A stretch of DNA of 64,000 nt. It comes from Pyronema omphalodes (lineage: Eukaryota; Ascomycota; Pezizomycetes; Pezizales; Pyronemataceae). The notes below the pieces were generated by a model that saw nothing but the letters and a program-made list of their open reading frames with translations, was not told the origin of the DNA and did not search any database. This document shows, piece by piece, positions 18,695-29,570 of the stretch. How positions within the stretch are numbered: position 1 is the stretch's first letter; each line of letters starts with the position of its first letter. Both the position numbers and the translations under genes were made by a program. Location: positions 1-64,000 of the forward strand of contig JAJJXM010000063.1 in NCBI GenBank assembly GCA_024516155.1, given 5' to 3'.

Positions 18695-21600
18695 CTATCC
18701 CCTTCTGCGAGGCTTCTCTAGCCGGGAGTGTGCCCAGGTCGAGGTAGCAACCTTGGTTGCAGAGATAAAGGTGGAAAGAGCCTTGGTGCCGGAGGGGGTG
18801 TCCAGAATGGTGTGTAGGTTGATCCGGGAGTGTTGTCTGAGTTTGAGGTCCTTCCTGAGTGTGGAGCGACCGGCCTGGAATTCGGGGCAGCTCAGGAGGA
18901 GGTGTCGAGGCGTCTGCGGTGGGTGGATTGGGCAGCTGCAGCTGCGGGAGGGGTATGCGTCGGATGGAGGGTGGGCCAAGCAGTTGAGGAAGTACCCGTG
19001 GCCGGTGCGAAGACCCAGGATTGCCGTTGATATCCAGCGGGGGTTTTCGGTGTACGCAGTGTCCATTTTGCGGCGGTGTGTGGCGGCGTACGTGCGCGGT
19101 CGGGGGGAAGAGGTGAACCAGGTGGCCCAGTCTTCGGTGTACCTTTCTCGAGCGCGGCGGCGCAGCCAAGTGAGGGATATCGGTAGTCGTCGGCGTGGCG
19201 GTACTGTTGTCGCCTGTCGGGCCAGTTCGTCGGCGGCTTCGTTTCCGGGGACGCTGGTGTGTCCTGGGACCCAGTGGATGGTAATTGAGGTACCGTAAGC
19301 GTGAAGGTCGTGAGCGGTGTTGTGGATGGCCCAGGCGAGCTCCTGGCCGGGGCCTCGACGGAGGTGAGAGGCTCGATGTATAGCGGCCTGGTTGTCTGTG
19401 AAAACGTGGATGTGTTTGTCGTATAGGTCGTTACGTCGAATATGTCTCAGGCATGTCCGGAGGCCTTCGTGGATGGCCATAACTTCCGCGTCGAAGACTT
19501 CCGTTCTATCGCCCATGGGCACTATGGAGTCGACAGGTTGTGGCAGCCCGTGGGGGATGGTGTATCCCGCGCCTGTTATGCCGTCAAGTTGAGAGCCGTC
19601 CGTGTACAGTAGGATAGTATCGGATCGTTGGCGAAGGGCGTGGAGGAGGAGGAGGTGGTCGTCGGCAGCTTCAGCCTTCGGGGAGGAGGAGATGTCGATC
19701 GTTAATGTAGGGGCGAGCTCATCGTCGGGGATGTTTTGGGAGGTGTCCTCGATTTCGGCGTTTGGTTGGATCCACGGGGAGAGGGTGCTGATGACGTGCA
19801 GGAGGCGGGACGGGGCTTGTCCTGGGGCGTGCCACGGGTGGTCGTACTCGGTGTCCGGGTTGATGGAGGCATCATCGATACTCGGGGCGGGAAACGAGAC
19901 GGGGCAGCGTGTGATGACAGGGTGCGAAGCGGGTAAGGTGAGGGTGCGTAGGGCGTATTTCCGCTGGCGATTGTCAAGACGTATTGTGACGGGAGGGAGT
20001 GCGGATTCATTGTGGAGGGCCAGGATCGGAGTAGAGGCGAAGGCGTTGAGAATCCTGCGGAGGGCGGTGTTCTGTTGATTCTGGAGGGTGCGGGCAAGGT
20101 CTTTTTGTTGGTTCCACCATATCTCTGCACCGTAGTCTGCTCTCGACTGGACACACGCCTGGTAGATTAGTCTTGTAGCAGCGGGGGACAGACCTGTTTC
20201 GTACCGTGCTAACCTACACAGTGCGTTCAGAGTTCTTTGCGCGGCGGTTACTCGTCTAGCTACATGTTTTCTAAAGTTAAGTTTCCTATCTAAATACAGG
20301 CCTATCCACCTCACAACATCCTTCTCTCCTCCTTGTGTTCCCGGTGTGATAACTGTACCGTTTGGTAACTTAACTTTTTCCTCCTCAGTGATATTGTCGG
20401 TGCGTGCCCAGTGGAAATGCAGGAGCTCTGATTTGGCATCGTCAAATGCAACGGCGTTTGCGTCGGCCCACCGAAAGGCTGTTTTCGTAATGTTCTCAAG
20501 TGCGCGGGCGTTCGCTTTTCTGGTGCGTCCCTGGACGACGATCGCTACGTCGTCAATGTAGCTAGGTGTCCAGGCATACGGGTGTGTCTTCGCTAGTTCG
20601 TCGAATAATGGGCGGAGGTATAATAAGAAAAGTATGGGGGATGCAGGGGAACCTTGTGGGATGCCTGTTTGCACTGGGCGTTGCGTGTCAGTTCGCCCAT
20701 CGAACGCCAGAGCGATCGTGCGATCTGCGAGGAAAGACTGGCACCACGATACTACTGGTCTCGGGCACCCGAGTTGTCGTAATGTTTGTTGGAGGCGGTC
20801 AGCAGAGACGTTGTCGAACGCTCCACGAACATCGAGGAAGAGGGCGGAGGTTAGCATTCCGTGAGATTTCCCAATCTCGACGTCGTGCACCAGCGCCATC
20901 GCCGCGTCAATTGCTGATCTCTGCGGGCGTCCACCTATTTGGTCCCTATGTAGTAAGTCGTGAGAGTCTGCCATCGTGCCTAGGCGAGTGGCCATTAGTT
21001 TTTCGAGGGTCTTCCCAAGGCAGTTTAGGAGCGCAATCGGGCGGTATGCCTTTGGATTGCTGTAATCCGGCTTGTTAGGTTTGGCGATAATGACTGTGGT
21101 GGCCTGGCGCCAGCATCGCGGATGGTAGCCTGCCGTCCCTAATGTGGCGTAGAGGTTGTTCATGTGTTCGGGGATGGCAAGGTATGCCTGGCGCAGGCAG
21201 GCGAATGTGAGCCCATCGGGTCCGGGCGCCTTCTTCGGCGAGGAGGAGAATATCGCTGTTTCTACCTCTGTCGGTGTAAAGGTTGTCCACCGCAGCTCGC
21301 GGCGTGGGGGGAGGACGGACGGGGGCGGTGGTGGCGGCGGCGGGGGAAACAACTTCTGGAAGGCCTCTACCTTTGCGTCGAAGGAGCTGCAGATTGTTTC
21401 TTGGCCGTTTATCGTTGCGCGGAGGTTTGGTGTTAGCTGAGCACGCCGAGGGTTGGTGTACCTAAACGCCTGCCACACATCGGGTCCTTCGGCTTGGGAA
21501 AGATATTCCTTCCACTTTGCATCTTTCGCCGTTCGGATGGTCCTGTGATATTCGTTTCGGTGTCGTTTGTAGTTTAGGTGGGATCTATCGTCACGTTTGC

Positions 21601-22017
21601 GTTTCCACTTACGTCTTGCTTTGGTCATCTTTTTCCTTGCCTCGGTGACTTCTGCGGTCCACCATCTTTTCGATTGTGGGGTCACTTGTAGTACGGGGGT
21701 GGACGTAGTCGCGGCATTGAGGATGGCATCACGCATTGACTCTGCCCACGCATCGAGGTTGTCTGTGGTAGGGTGGTTGCGGTATTGTGTCCATGATGGT
21801 GTGAGGGCTAAGCACGAGGCACGGAGGGTTTCGGCGAAGAGCTCCCAATCCGTCTTTTTCCAGTTCAGTCGGTTTGTTGGGGGGGTTGTTTCAGCGTCTG
21901 GGTGGGTTGTGTGCACTTCGAAACGTATGACTTCGTGGTCAGATCCCGTAGCGTTGTCGTCGTCAATTGCCCAGTTGGTTGTTTCCTCTGCCATGTGGGG
22001 CGATGCTAGGGTCAGGT

Positions 22018-23426
22018 TGTCACACCCTAAAATGTGTGAGGATAGAATTGGTATCATATATAACGCAATGGAGAATATGGCAAACTCGACAGAGAATGAA
22101 TAGTCAGATTAGTATCCCGGGCCGGAACCCCCAGAGGAGCTCCGACGAGCCACGTCACGTGATTCGTGACTTTCCGATAGGACCTCACGAGGATCCCGGC
22201 CCGAGGCGTTGCAACTATTATTCAATGTCAGTTTGGGAGGATTCAGAAGAGAAGAGATTGGGGAACACTTACCTCATGGGTGTCGACTTACCCTTGAGCA
22301 ACTACGAACGACGCTGATGGAGAACAAAGACGAAGACGAAAGGACACCTCCTTATACTTGAGGAGTGTTCGGAAGTTCACGGCTACAAAGGGGTCTGCAT
22401 CGGAAGAGGGTTCCAAGGATGTGCAGAGCGGTGCGACGAAATCATCCGGTGTTACTTAGTTGGGTGAATGGTCAGCCAGGAAGACAAGGCAGAGTCTAGT
22501 CGGCAAACAGGAGTGGGGCTATGGACAAGGGTCAAGATTGCTAAGGCATGAGACGACGTCCATAAGCATGCAACCCTCTCAAGGAAACTGTTTGGTGGAA
22601 CCGATATGACGCGCCCTTAGGCTATTGACTACCAACCAAGGAACAGCTCGGCGTTTGCATCCACACCAGGGTGTGGCTGCGCGCAAGTGCGCGCAGGTGG
22701 AGCCATAATGACATCACACAGGAATGTGTCGGAGTGATCCACTCCGGTAGGGCATGGATGCCTTATGATGTCAGATTCCTCCATTCGCAATCGAGATTCT
22801 CTAGGGAGATCTATGATAGCACGACTCACAAGATAAATGACTCACATGTTATTTGTCAGAGGAGTTCATGCATTATGCAGTCAAGCGGAGTTGCCCTCCC
22901 ATATGACTCATAACCCTGACACCTGATTGGAAGGTGTGGTAGTACAGAGGTGAATGTCAAGGATTAGTCTGACGATAGCAAGCATCATGCAAGCAAGTAA
23001 TCAATATGATTCCGCACTTCGTATGATGCAATCTATCAGCAGATGCGTCTCAGAAATGACTCTTGTCTTATCTCCTAGGCTCAGTTTGGAAATTGGTTCC
23101 CTAGGAAGTCTGGGCGAACTTGTAGACGAAAGTCTATAAAAGAGCCTTTGTCTTCCCTCTCTCTCCTCCATCATCAACCATTTGATCCTCTACGCGACGA
23201 TACCTATTTACACCAACGAATACCTCCGAAGACAACCCTTAAGTTTATTCCGCCTGTGATCGATTAATTCTCTTCCTAGCTTTATCTTTGGATAAGCTCT
23301 ATTAGTTCTTGGGAACGAAGTGTCTGTCTGTTCTTGGGAACGAAGTGTCTGTCAACACTGAGGACGAAGCACTAGAGATACAATCGGATAAGCCTCTGCA
23401 TGGTCGAAGCTGTGCCCAGGTTCACA
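22018..23426 (+). repeat. GY-1 5' LTR (1,409 bp)
   Basis: Begins TGTCACACCC and ends TTCACA. It contains a TATA box at 23135-23142, a CT-rich stretch just downstream (likely transcription start zone), and a repeated TTCTTGGGAACGAAGTGTCTG unit (two copies near 23307-23350). It has one CACGTG motif near 22155. The 3' LTR at 29571-30979 is its partner, offset by 7,553 bases throughout. Confidence 0.93.
23135..23142 (+). promoter_or_regulatory. Candidate TATA box in GY-1 5' LTR
   Basis: TATAAAAG, followed by a CT-rich stretch typical of fungal transcription start regions. The same motif lies at 30688-30695 in the 3' LTR. The position, about 290 bases before the LTR end, fits a U3/R boundary upstream of gag. 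Supported by motif and place only. Confidence 0.6.
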
Positions 23427-23535
23427 CTATAAACTTAAGGCTACAAGCTACCAAGTTTATTAATCGATACGATAACGAAAAGACCCTCTTCTAGGGCAAG
23501 CAAGATCAATTTCACAAAGCACCTACTACTCAGCA

Positions 23536-25707
23536 ATGTCCTCCTACCGCAGAATCACTGCATCCCCGGCAGCCCGTCACGATGACGATGTTTCCATGGG
23601 AGATATGGTGGAAGTCCATCGCCCTCAATCATGGGACCAACTCTCTGCAGCTGGTAAAGCTGTAGTTCGCCAGGGAACCACTGTCAGCAGGGACCAGCTT
23701 CCAGAATGGTTCGTCAAGATGGTGGACAGGATGGAGACAACTGAACAAGATGTGCAGGCATTGATTGAAGCCCTGAAGAAAGAAGGAGTTTCTGTACAGA
23801 CCGATATGCAAAACGTCAAGAATCTGTACCAAGAAATGTCAGGCATTATGCAAAATGCCTACGATGTTGTTATTCGACAAGGCGACATCGACAGAGAACT
23901 CAACCAAACAGCCATTGTTAGACTCATCCAGTCAAGCAATGAATTCAGTTCTCAGGTTTGGAACGCCCTTGGTGAACTAGCCACGGACGCTCAAGAAAAG
24001 CAAACAGCCAACCATCAGGCTGTTCAACAACTCAACATTGGTGTACAAATCATCAATGATTACCTCCAAGGATTCTCCAACCATCAACAAGGATGGAACT
24101 TCGGTGTTGAAGGCTGGGCAGCCACAAAGAACCAGGCTGACCAACAAAGGGACGAGCAAATCCGTCTTTTAGCCCACAATGAGCAAGAACAGCAACGAAG
24201 GCTTTTGGAGTACGAGACAGAGAGGGAAAATGAGAAGAAGGAGATTATCGATAAGGTCATTCAAAGGGTCATGGACATGACAGCCAATAATCAACCTATC
24301 GATGCACAGTCACTTGCGGATGCGGTACAGGACGAACCCCAACGCAGAACTGTCTCCCCAAGTATTTTTCAGGTGGCAGTAGACACAAATCTACCACCCT
24401 CTAGAAACGACACACCCCCTCCAGCAGCAGGAGGAAATGGAGGACGAGGCAATGGCCCTCCAAGAAGAAGGGTTACCATTCCCCCTCCTGAGCCCTCCGA
24501 TGATGGTCAAGGAAGACCCGGACAGCCAGAAAGGCCCCCTCGCCAAAAGACTAGAGAAGAAAGAGAAGCTGAGGAGGATGCAACAAGATTCCTCACTTCT
24601 ATTATCGACAAAATCCAAGGACCCAGAGATGCACCAAAGAGACCCAAGATGCCAGAACTCAAGGCACCTCAATTTTTCTCAGGAAAAGACAAGACTCTGC
24701 TTAGGGCCTGGTGGATGTCAGTACAGGATTACGTGGAAACATATGCCACATCCTGGCCTGATGAAGATGCGCAGGTTAAGTGGGTTGGTAGTCTATTCAC
24801 CCACAAGGCTTTAGCATGGCACCAGGAGCGCAGGAAGTCTATTCAGAAACAGAAATTGAAGGATACTTGGGCTGCATTTTCCAGTGCATTTGAGACAAGG
24901 TTTGAGGATAAGAGGGAGGCTCAGAAGGATGTCAAACGCATTACAGAACTACAATACGATGGTGATATCGATGATTATATCACTAAGTTGGAGGATCTGA
25001 ATATGCGCGTTGGAGCACTGGGCCCTATGTTTAGGAATGTGATATGGGAGGCTATGACACCAGCTATCAAGAAGATGGTTTACCAAAGGTGTGGAGAGGT
25101 TCCCAATGATGATGTTGCCCTGATTCATGCAGTCAAAGAAGCTGCACATGTTGTTGAAGGCTTGAATGAAGAATTGGGGTATACAAAGAAAAGGACCTTA
25201 GAAGTGCGTGGGGAACGCAAGGATAAAGGAAAAGAAAGGGAAGCTGCTCGCCCACGTGAGGTGCAGCAGAAGGACCGAAAGGTTAAGGATAAGGGATCTA
25301 AGAAGGAATTTGCTGGGAAAAAGGACAGGAAGTCAGACAAACCGGCGGTTTATGCCTCAGGAAGGGAGGCTTTGCAAGGAGTACCCCAAGCCGAAATCGA
25401 CAAACACAAGAAAGATAAGGCTGAATGTTGGCGATGTGGTCGTGCTGGTCATAGAATGTACGACTGCTATGCAAAGAAGACAGTTGGGGGAACTGACCTG
25501 GCAAAGGATGGAAAGGTAGCTTCTTCAGGAAAGAGGAAGCGGGATGATGAAGATCATGAAGAAGGGCATGAACAAGAAAAGCCCAAGGAAGCCAAGAAGG
25601 CGAAGACTGCTGCAGTAAGGCAAGATGAGGAAGACACTCATATGTCCGATGCGCAACCAAGGATTTGGGAAATGGAGGATGAGGAAGTCATTGATTCGGA
25701 TTTTTAG
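23536..25707 (+). CDS. gag: GY-1 Gag (723 aa)
   Basis: ATG 23536 to TAG 25705-25707. The N-terminal part is Gln/Glu-rich and helical, with a likely coiled coil near 215-250. A Pro-rich linker follows, then a retrotransposon Gag domain at about 375-520 (FFSGKDKTLLRAWW, HKALAWHQERR). A highly charged segment leads to a CCHC zinc knuckle CWRCGRAGHRMYDC (631-644), which binds element RNA in virus-like particles. The C-terminus is acidic. It is long for a gypsy Gag. The pol frame is already open at the Gag stop, which suggests a -1 shift (see the site at 25701-25707). Confidence 0.93.
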   Translation: MSSYRRITASPAARHDDDVSMGDMVEVHRPQSWDQLSAAGKAVVRQGTTVSRDQLPEWFVKMVDRMETTEQDVQALIEALKKEGVSVQTDMQNVKNLYQEMSGIMQNAYDVVIRQGDIDRELNQTAIVRLIQSSNEFSSQVWNALGELATDAQEKQTANHQAVQQLNIGVQIINDYLQGFSNHQQGWNFGVEGWAATKNQADQQRDEQIRLLAHNEQEQQRRLLEYETERENEKKEIIDKVIQRVMDMTANNQPIDAQSLADAVQDEPQRRTVSPSIFQVAVDTNLPPSRNDTPPPAAGGNGGRGNGPPRRRVTIPPPEPSDDGQGRPGQPERPPRQKTREEREAEEDATRFLTSIIDKIQGPRDAPKRPKMPELKAPQFFSGKDKTLLRAWWMSVQDYVETYATSWPDEDAQVKWVGSLFTHKALAWHQERRKSIQKQKLKDTWAAFSSAFETRFEDKREAQKDVKRITELQYDGDIDDYITKLEDLNMRVGALGPMFRNVIWEAMTPAIKKMVYQRCGEVPNDDVALIHAVKEAAHVVEGLNEELGYTKKRTLEVRGERKDKGKEREAARPREVQQKDRKVKDKGSKKEFAGKKDRKSDKPAVYASGREALQGVPQAEIDKHKKDKAECWRCGRAGHRMYDCYAKKTVGGTDLAKDGKVASSGKRKRDDEDHEEGHEQEKPKEAKKAKTAAVRQDEEDTHMSDAQPRIWEMEDEEVIDSDF
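25701..25707 (+). promoter_or_regulatory. Candidate -1 frameshift site at the Gag stop
   Basis: Gag ends GAT TTT TAG. Slipping back one base lets the P-site tRNA re-pair on TTT and puts TTA in place of the stop. The pol frame is open from before this point through 25708-25790 to the first pol ATG. Many Ty3/gypsy elements use -1 shifting between gag and pol (family knowledge). This is not a classic XXXYYYZ heptamer, and re-initiation at ATG 25791 is an alternative. Confidence 0.45.
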
Positions 25708-25790
25708 AGTCCTCTAGGGAAGCGTCACCCGAGGAGGATGGATATGAAGACGCAGTAATAGGGAAATGCGCAGGAATAAAAAGGAAATCA

Positions 25791-28700
25791 ATGGACAGCC
25801 TTCTGTCGACCAGGACTAAGAGTCGACGCAAAGACAATGGAGCAGCTATTCCAGTTACCCAGGAATCAGCTCCCACTCCTCCTCACCATGGACCGAGACC
25901 AATTATCAACATGGTTCTCAACTGGTCCAAGAATCAACAACGCACAGTTAGAGTCCTTCTTGATACAGGATCTACTGCCGCCCTCCTGGACAAAGCCTTT
26001 GTCCACAAATACAAAATCCCAACCGTTAAGAGAGACACCCCTTTACAAATCCGCAACTTTAACAATGAAATAGTTGCTGGAGCAGGTGAAGTCTTTACGG
26101 TTCCCTTTATATTGCAGCATAAGAAACACTTTGCTGCAGAATCTTTCGAAGTCGCTCCACTAGATAGTGACTGCGATGCTATCCTGCCTTATTGGTGGAT
26201 GGCACTACATCAGCCCTGCAACCTCTGGGGAGATCAAGACAAAATCTCCTTTACATCCTCACGTTGCAAAGAAAAATGTACAAAGGCACAAGCCAGTGCC
26301 TTCTCACTCAAGGTCGATAAACATGTCCTCGACCATCCAGAAGCCTTAGTCTTAGGCCACATCTCATCTGTATCCACCAAAGAGGAATTATCCGAGGCCC
26401 TTCAGCAAGTCCCAGAGAAATTCCGCGGCTGGATCAACATTATGACAAAGGAAGCTGCAGATAGGCTTCCTGATCACAAACCCTACGACCATGCGATTGA
26501 CCTAGTTGAAGGCGAAAAGCCTCCTTGGGGACCTGTCTATGCTCTCAACGAAGTTGAGCTAGAGACACTGAGAGAATGGTTGAAGGATATGCTGCGTACT
26601 GGTAAAATCAGACCTTCCAAGTCACCAGCAGCAGCTCCTATTCTCTTTGTCCCAAAGCCTCATGGCAGAGGTCTACGGTTATGTGTTGATTACCGGGGCA
26701 TCAACAAAATTACAATTGCCAACCGGTACCCACTCCCACTCATGTCAGAATTACAAGACAGAGTTAGAGGAGCAAAAATATTTACGAAAATGGACCTCAA
26801 GAATGGATATCATCTCATCAGAATAAAAGAAGGAGATGAATGGAAAACGGCCTTTCGATGCCGATATGGATTATATGAATTTTCGGTTATGCCTTTTGGC
26901 TTGAGCAATGCCCCAGCCACATTCCAAGATATGATGAATCATATCTTTAGAGACATGTTGGATCAGGGAGTAATTGCGTATATTGATGATGTTCTCATAT
27001 ATGCTGAGACAGAGGAAGAACACGACAAATTGGTTAAGGAAGTGTTGAAAAGATTGGAAGAAAATGGGCTGGTTATCTCTCCGGAAAAATGTGTTTGGGG
27101 ACAAAACAGAGTGGAATTTCTGGGTTATATTATCAGCGAAAATGGCATTGAAATGGCAAAGGACAAGGTACAAACAGTCCTGGTATGGGAACCCCCAAAA
27201 TCCTTGAAAGAAACACAGGGCTTTCTTGGATTCGCAAACTTCTATCGCAGATTCATCAAGGACTTCTCCAAAATATGTCGACCTCTCACAGAATCAACAA
27301 AGGGCGATGCGAAGAAATGGGAATGGACTGTTGCTATGGAACTAGCATTTGATGAGCTCAAAAGTCGTTTCACTACTGCACCAATCTTAAGTCATTTTGA
27401 CCCAAGACAGGTTTGCATTGTTGAAACAGATGCTTCAGATTTTGCTTTAGGCGCAGTTCTATCCCAGAAGGGGGAAGATGGAAAGTTGCACCCCATTGCT
27501 TTCCACTCAAGAAAATTCACTCCTGCTGAGATTAACTATGAGATCCATGACAAAGAGCTGTTGGCTATTGTGGACTCATTTAAAGTATGGAGACGATATC
27601 TTGAGGGAGCAATGCACACTGTCCAAGTTTACAGCGACCACCAAAACCTTGAGTATTTTACAACAACAAAAGTACTCAATCGACGTCAAGCTAGATGGGC
27701 TCAAGAGCTTGCTGGCGTTGACTTTAAGATTTTTTATAGACCTGGGGTTAAAAATGGGAAACCTGATGCTCTATCTAGGCGTCCGGAGTTCCGACCTGAA
27801 AAGGGGGGAGGTGAAGATCAGCCGATTACGACGATCCTGCATAAGAGTCATTTTGCATCTATTTCGTCAATCAGCAGTGCTGGAGAAGGAACATCATTTA
27901 TTATATCTTCAGCACGTCTCTCCTCTATTCCTTTTATTAAATGGTCAGGAGAATTCTTAAAGATGGTAAAGGAAGCTGGTAAGCTGGATGAGATTTACGT
28001 GGAGGCAACAAAGAAAAATAAGGAACCATTGACGATAGATGATGGCATAGTCTATCGAAAGGAAAAACTATGGGTACCAAAGGATTTGGTAAAGACAGTT
28101 CTGGAATCTGAACATGACTCGAAAATTGCAGGTCACTTCGGACAGGACAAAACAATTGAATTAATACGAAGGAACTTCTGGTGGCCAAGAATGGAAGAAC
28201 AAATAATAACTTATGTCAAGAGTTGTATGGAATGTCAAAGAGACAAAAAGGCACGGCACCTCAAGTACGGATTACTTCAACCTTTGGAACTACCCTATGC
28301 CCCATGGCAATCCATCGCCATGGACTTTATCACCGACCTACCAGAATCCAATGGATGCGATCAACTATGGGTAATAGTTGACAGATTCTCTAAGATGGCC
28401 CACTTCATACCACTGCAAAAAGAAGGCAAGACAACTGCAGACCTTGTTAGAATCTTTGCGAAGGAAATTTGGAAGTTACATGGGTTACCTACGGATATTG
28501 TGTCGGACAGAGACTCCAGGTTTACAAGCACCACCTGGAAAGCATTTCTTGGGACGCTAGCAATCAAACCTAGAATGTCCACAGCGTTCCACCCTCAAAC
28601 AGATGGACAGACGGAACGACTTAACCAGACAATTGAAGCATACCTCCGCTCCTTTGTCAATCATGAGATGAATGATTGGGTTGATCTATTGCCAATGGCT

Positions 28701-29399
28701 GAGTTCGCTTACAACAACTCAGTAACCAGCGCTACAGGACTATCACCTTTTTATGCGAATTACGGTTACAACCCCATTGCCAGCAATCCCATTCCAACTG
28801 CTGTGCAAAACCCTGCCAGCAAAGCATACGCTCATTGGATGCATACAGTGCATGAAGGTGCTAGGTCAGCATTACAGAAGGCACAAGAAAGAATGAAGAA
28901 GTATGCAGACCTTCAGCGAAAGGAGGCCCCTACTTACCAAGTTGGAGACTTGGTTATGCTCGATGGACGACACATAAAAACAAGACGCCCATCACACAAA
29001 TTGGATCACAAATTACATGGTCCATTCCAAATCGAAAAGGTCATATCCCCAACAGCAATACGTCTCACACTACCAAGAAGATGGAAGATTCACAATGTCT
29101 TCCACACTTCCCTACTGGAGCCCTTCCACACTGGAACCAGAGCTCCACCAGACCCAAACAAAATTCTTCGGGAAGCAGACGATGTTGAGGGAAGCGAGGA
29201 GTACGACATAGACGAAATCATGAGCAGCTACAAATCAGGCAGCAGAGTACTTTACCTCGTCAAATGGCTAGGGTGGCCCAACAAGAAAGACTGGACGGCA
29301 GAACCCTTCGACAACTTTTCAGTAGGAGGTCAGGAGAAGCTAAGAGATTTCCATCTCAAGTATCCTGATTCTCCGAGGGACTACCGACTCAAAGACTAA
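25791..29399 (+). CDS. pol: GY-1 Pol: protease-RT-RNase H-integrase-chromodomain (1,202 aa from ATG)
   Basis: Aspartic protease LLDTGST (Asp58). Reverse transcriptase with LCVDYRGIN and YIDD (397-400). RNase H with ETDASDFALGAVLS (Asp547). Integrase zinc finger (H...H, CMEC) and catalytic triad D845, D906, E942, with 35 residues between the last two. The C-terminal chromodomain is at about 1137-1185 (YDIDEI, YLVKWLGWP, DWTAEP). Chromodomains of this clade can direct integration to modified histones (family knowledge). All catalytic residues are present and the frame is uninterrupted. The first pol ATG may not be the real start if Pol is made as a Gag-Pol fusion. Confidence 0.95.
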   Translation: MDSLLSTRTKSRRKDNGAAIPVTQESAPTPPHHGPRPIINMVLNWSKNQQRTVRVLLDTGSTAALLDKAFVHKYKIPTVKRDTPLQIRNFNNEIVAGAGEVFTVPFILQHKKHFAAESFEVAPLDSDCDAILPYWWMALHQPCNLWGDQDKISFTSSRCKEKCTKAQASAFSLKVDKHVLDHPEALVLGHISSVSTKEELSEALQQVPEKFRGWINIMTKEAADRLPDHKPYDHAIDLVEGEKPPWGPVYALNEVELETLREWLKDMLRTGKIRPSKSPAAAPILFVPKPHGRGLRLCVDYRGINKITIANRYPLPLMSELQDRVRGAKIFTKMDLKNGYHLIRIKEGDEWKTAFRCRYGLYEFSVMPFGLSNAPATFQDMMNHIFRDMLDQGVIAYIDDVLIYAETEEEHDKLVKEVLKRLEENGLVISPEKCVWGQNRVEFLGYIISENGIEMAKDKVQTVLVWEPPKSLKETQGFLGFANFYRRFIKDFSKICRPLTESTKGDAKKWEWTVAMELAFDELKSRFTTAPILSHFDPRQVCIVETDASDFALGAVLSQKGEDGKLHPIAFHSRKFTPAEINYEIHDKELLAIVDSFKVWRRYLEGAMHTVQVYSDHQNLEYFTTTKVLNRRQARWAQELAGVDFKIFYRPGVKNGKPDALSRRPEFRPEKGGGEDQPITTILHKSHFASISSISSAGEGTSFIISSARLSSIPFIKWSGEFLKMVKEAGKLDEIYVEATKKNKEPLTIDDGIVYRKEKLWVPKDLVKTVLESEHDSKIAGHFGQDKTIELIRRNFWWPRMEEQIITYVKSCMECQRDKKARHLKYGLLQPLELPYAPWQSIAMDFITDLPESNGCDQLWVIVDRFSKMAHFIPLQKEGKTTADLVRIFAKEIWKLHGLPTDIVSDRDSRFTSTTWKAFLGTLAIKPRMSTAFHPQTDGQTERLNQTIEAYLRSFVNHEMNDWVDLLPMAEFAYNNSVTSATGLSPFYANYGYNPIASNPIPTAVQNPASKAYAHWMHTVHEGARSALQKAQERMKKYADLQRKEAPTYQVGDLVMLDGRHIKTRRPSHKLDHKLHGPFQIEKVISPTAIRLTLPRRWKIHNVFHTSLLEPFHTGTRAPPDPNKILREADDVEGSEEYDIDEIMSSYKSGSRVLYLVKWLGWPNKKDWTAEPFDNFSVGGQEKLRDFHLKYPDSPRDYRLKD

Positions 29400-29557
29400 T
29401 GCTTGATGTTTTTCCCATGTGGTTTTCATCAGGTAGAGTTGGTAGTAGGATGTAGGGGCTGGAGGACTACATCCAAAATTGATCACTTAAGTCACTAGGC
29501 TACGGCGTGGTGCGATCACAGAAAGATGAACTACGAGCTTCGGGACGAAGCTTGAAC

Positions 29558-29570
29558 AGGGGAGAGGTGG
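29558..29570 (+). other. GY-1 polypurine tract
   Basis: AGGGGAGAGGTGG lies immediately before the 3' LTR start TGTCACAC at 29571. This is where second-strand DNA synthesis starts in LTR elements. The 158 bases between the pol stop and this tract hold no gene. Confidence 0.75.

Noticed and set aside
20566..21078. Long antisense open frames (60-190 codons) across LINE ORF2, repeated in every copy
   Set aside because: They mirror a GC-rich coding strand and have no recognisable domain; they recur only because ORF2 recurs.
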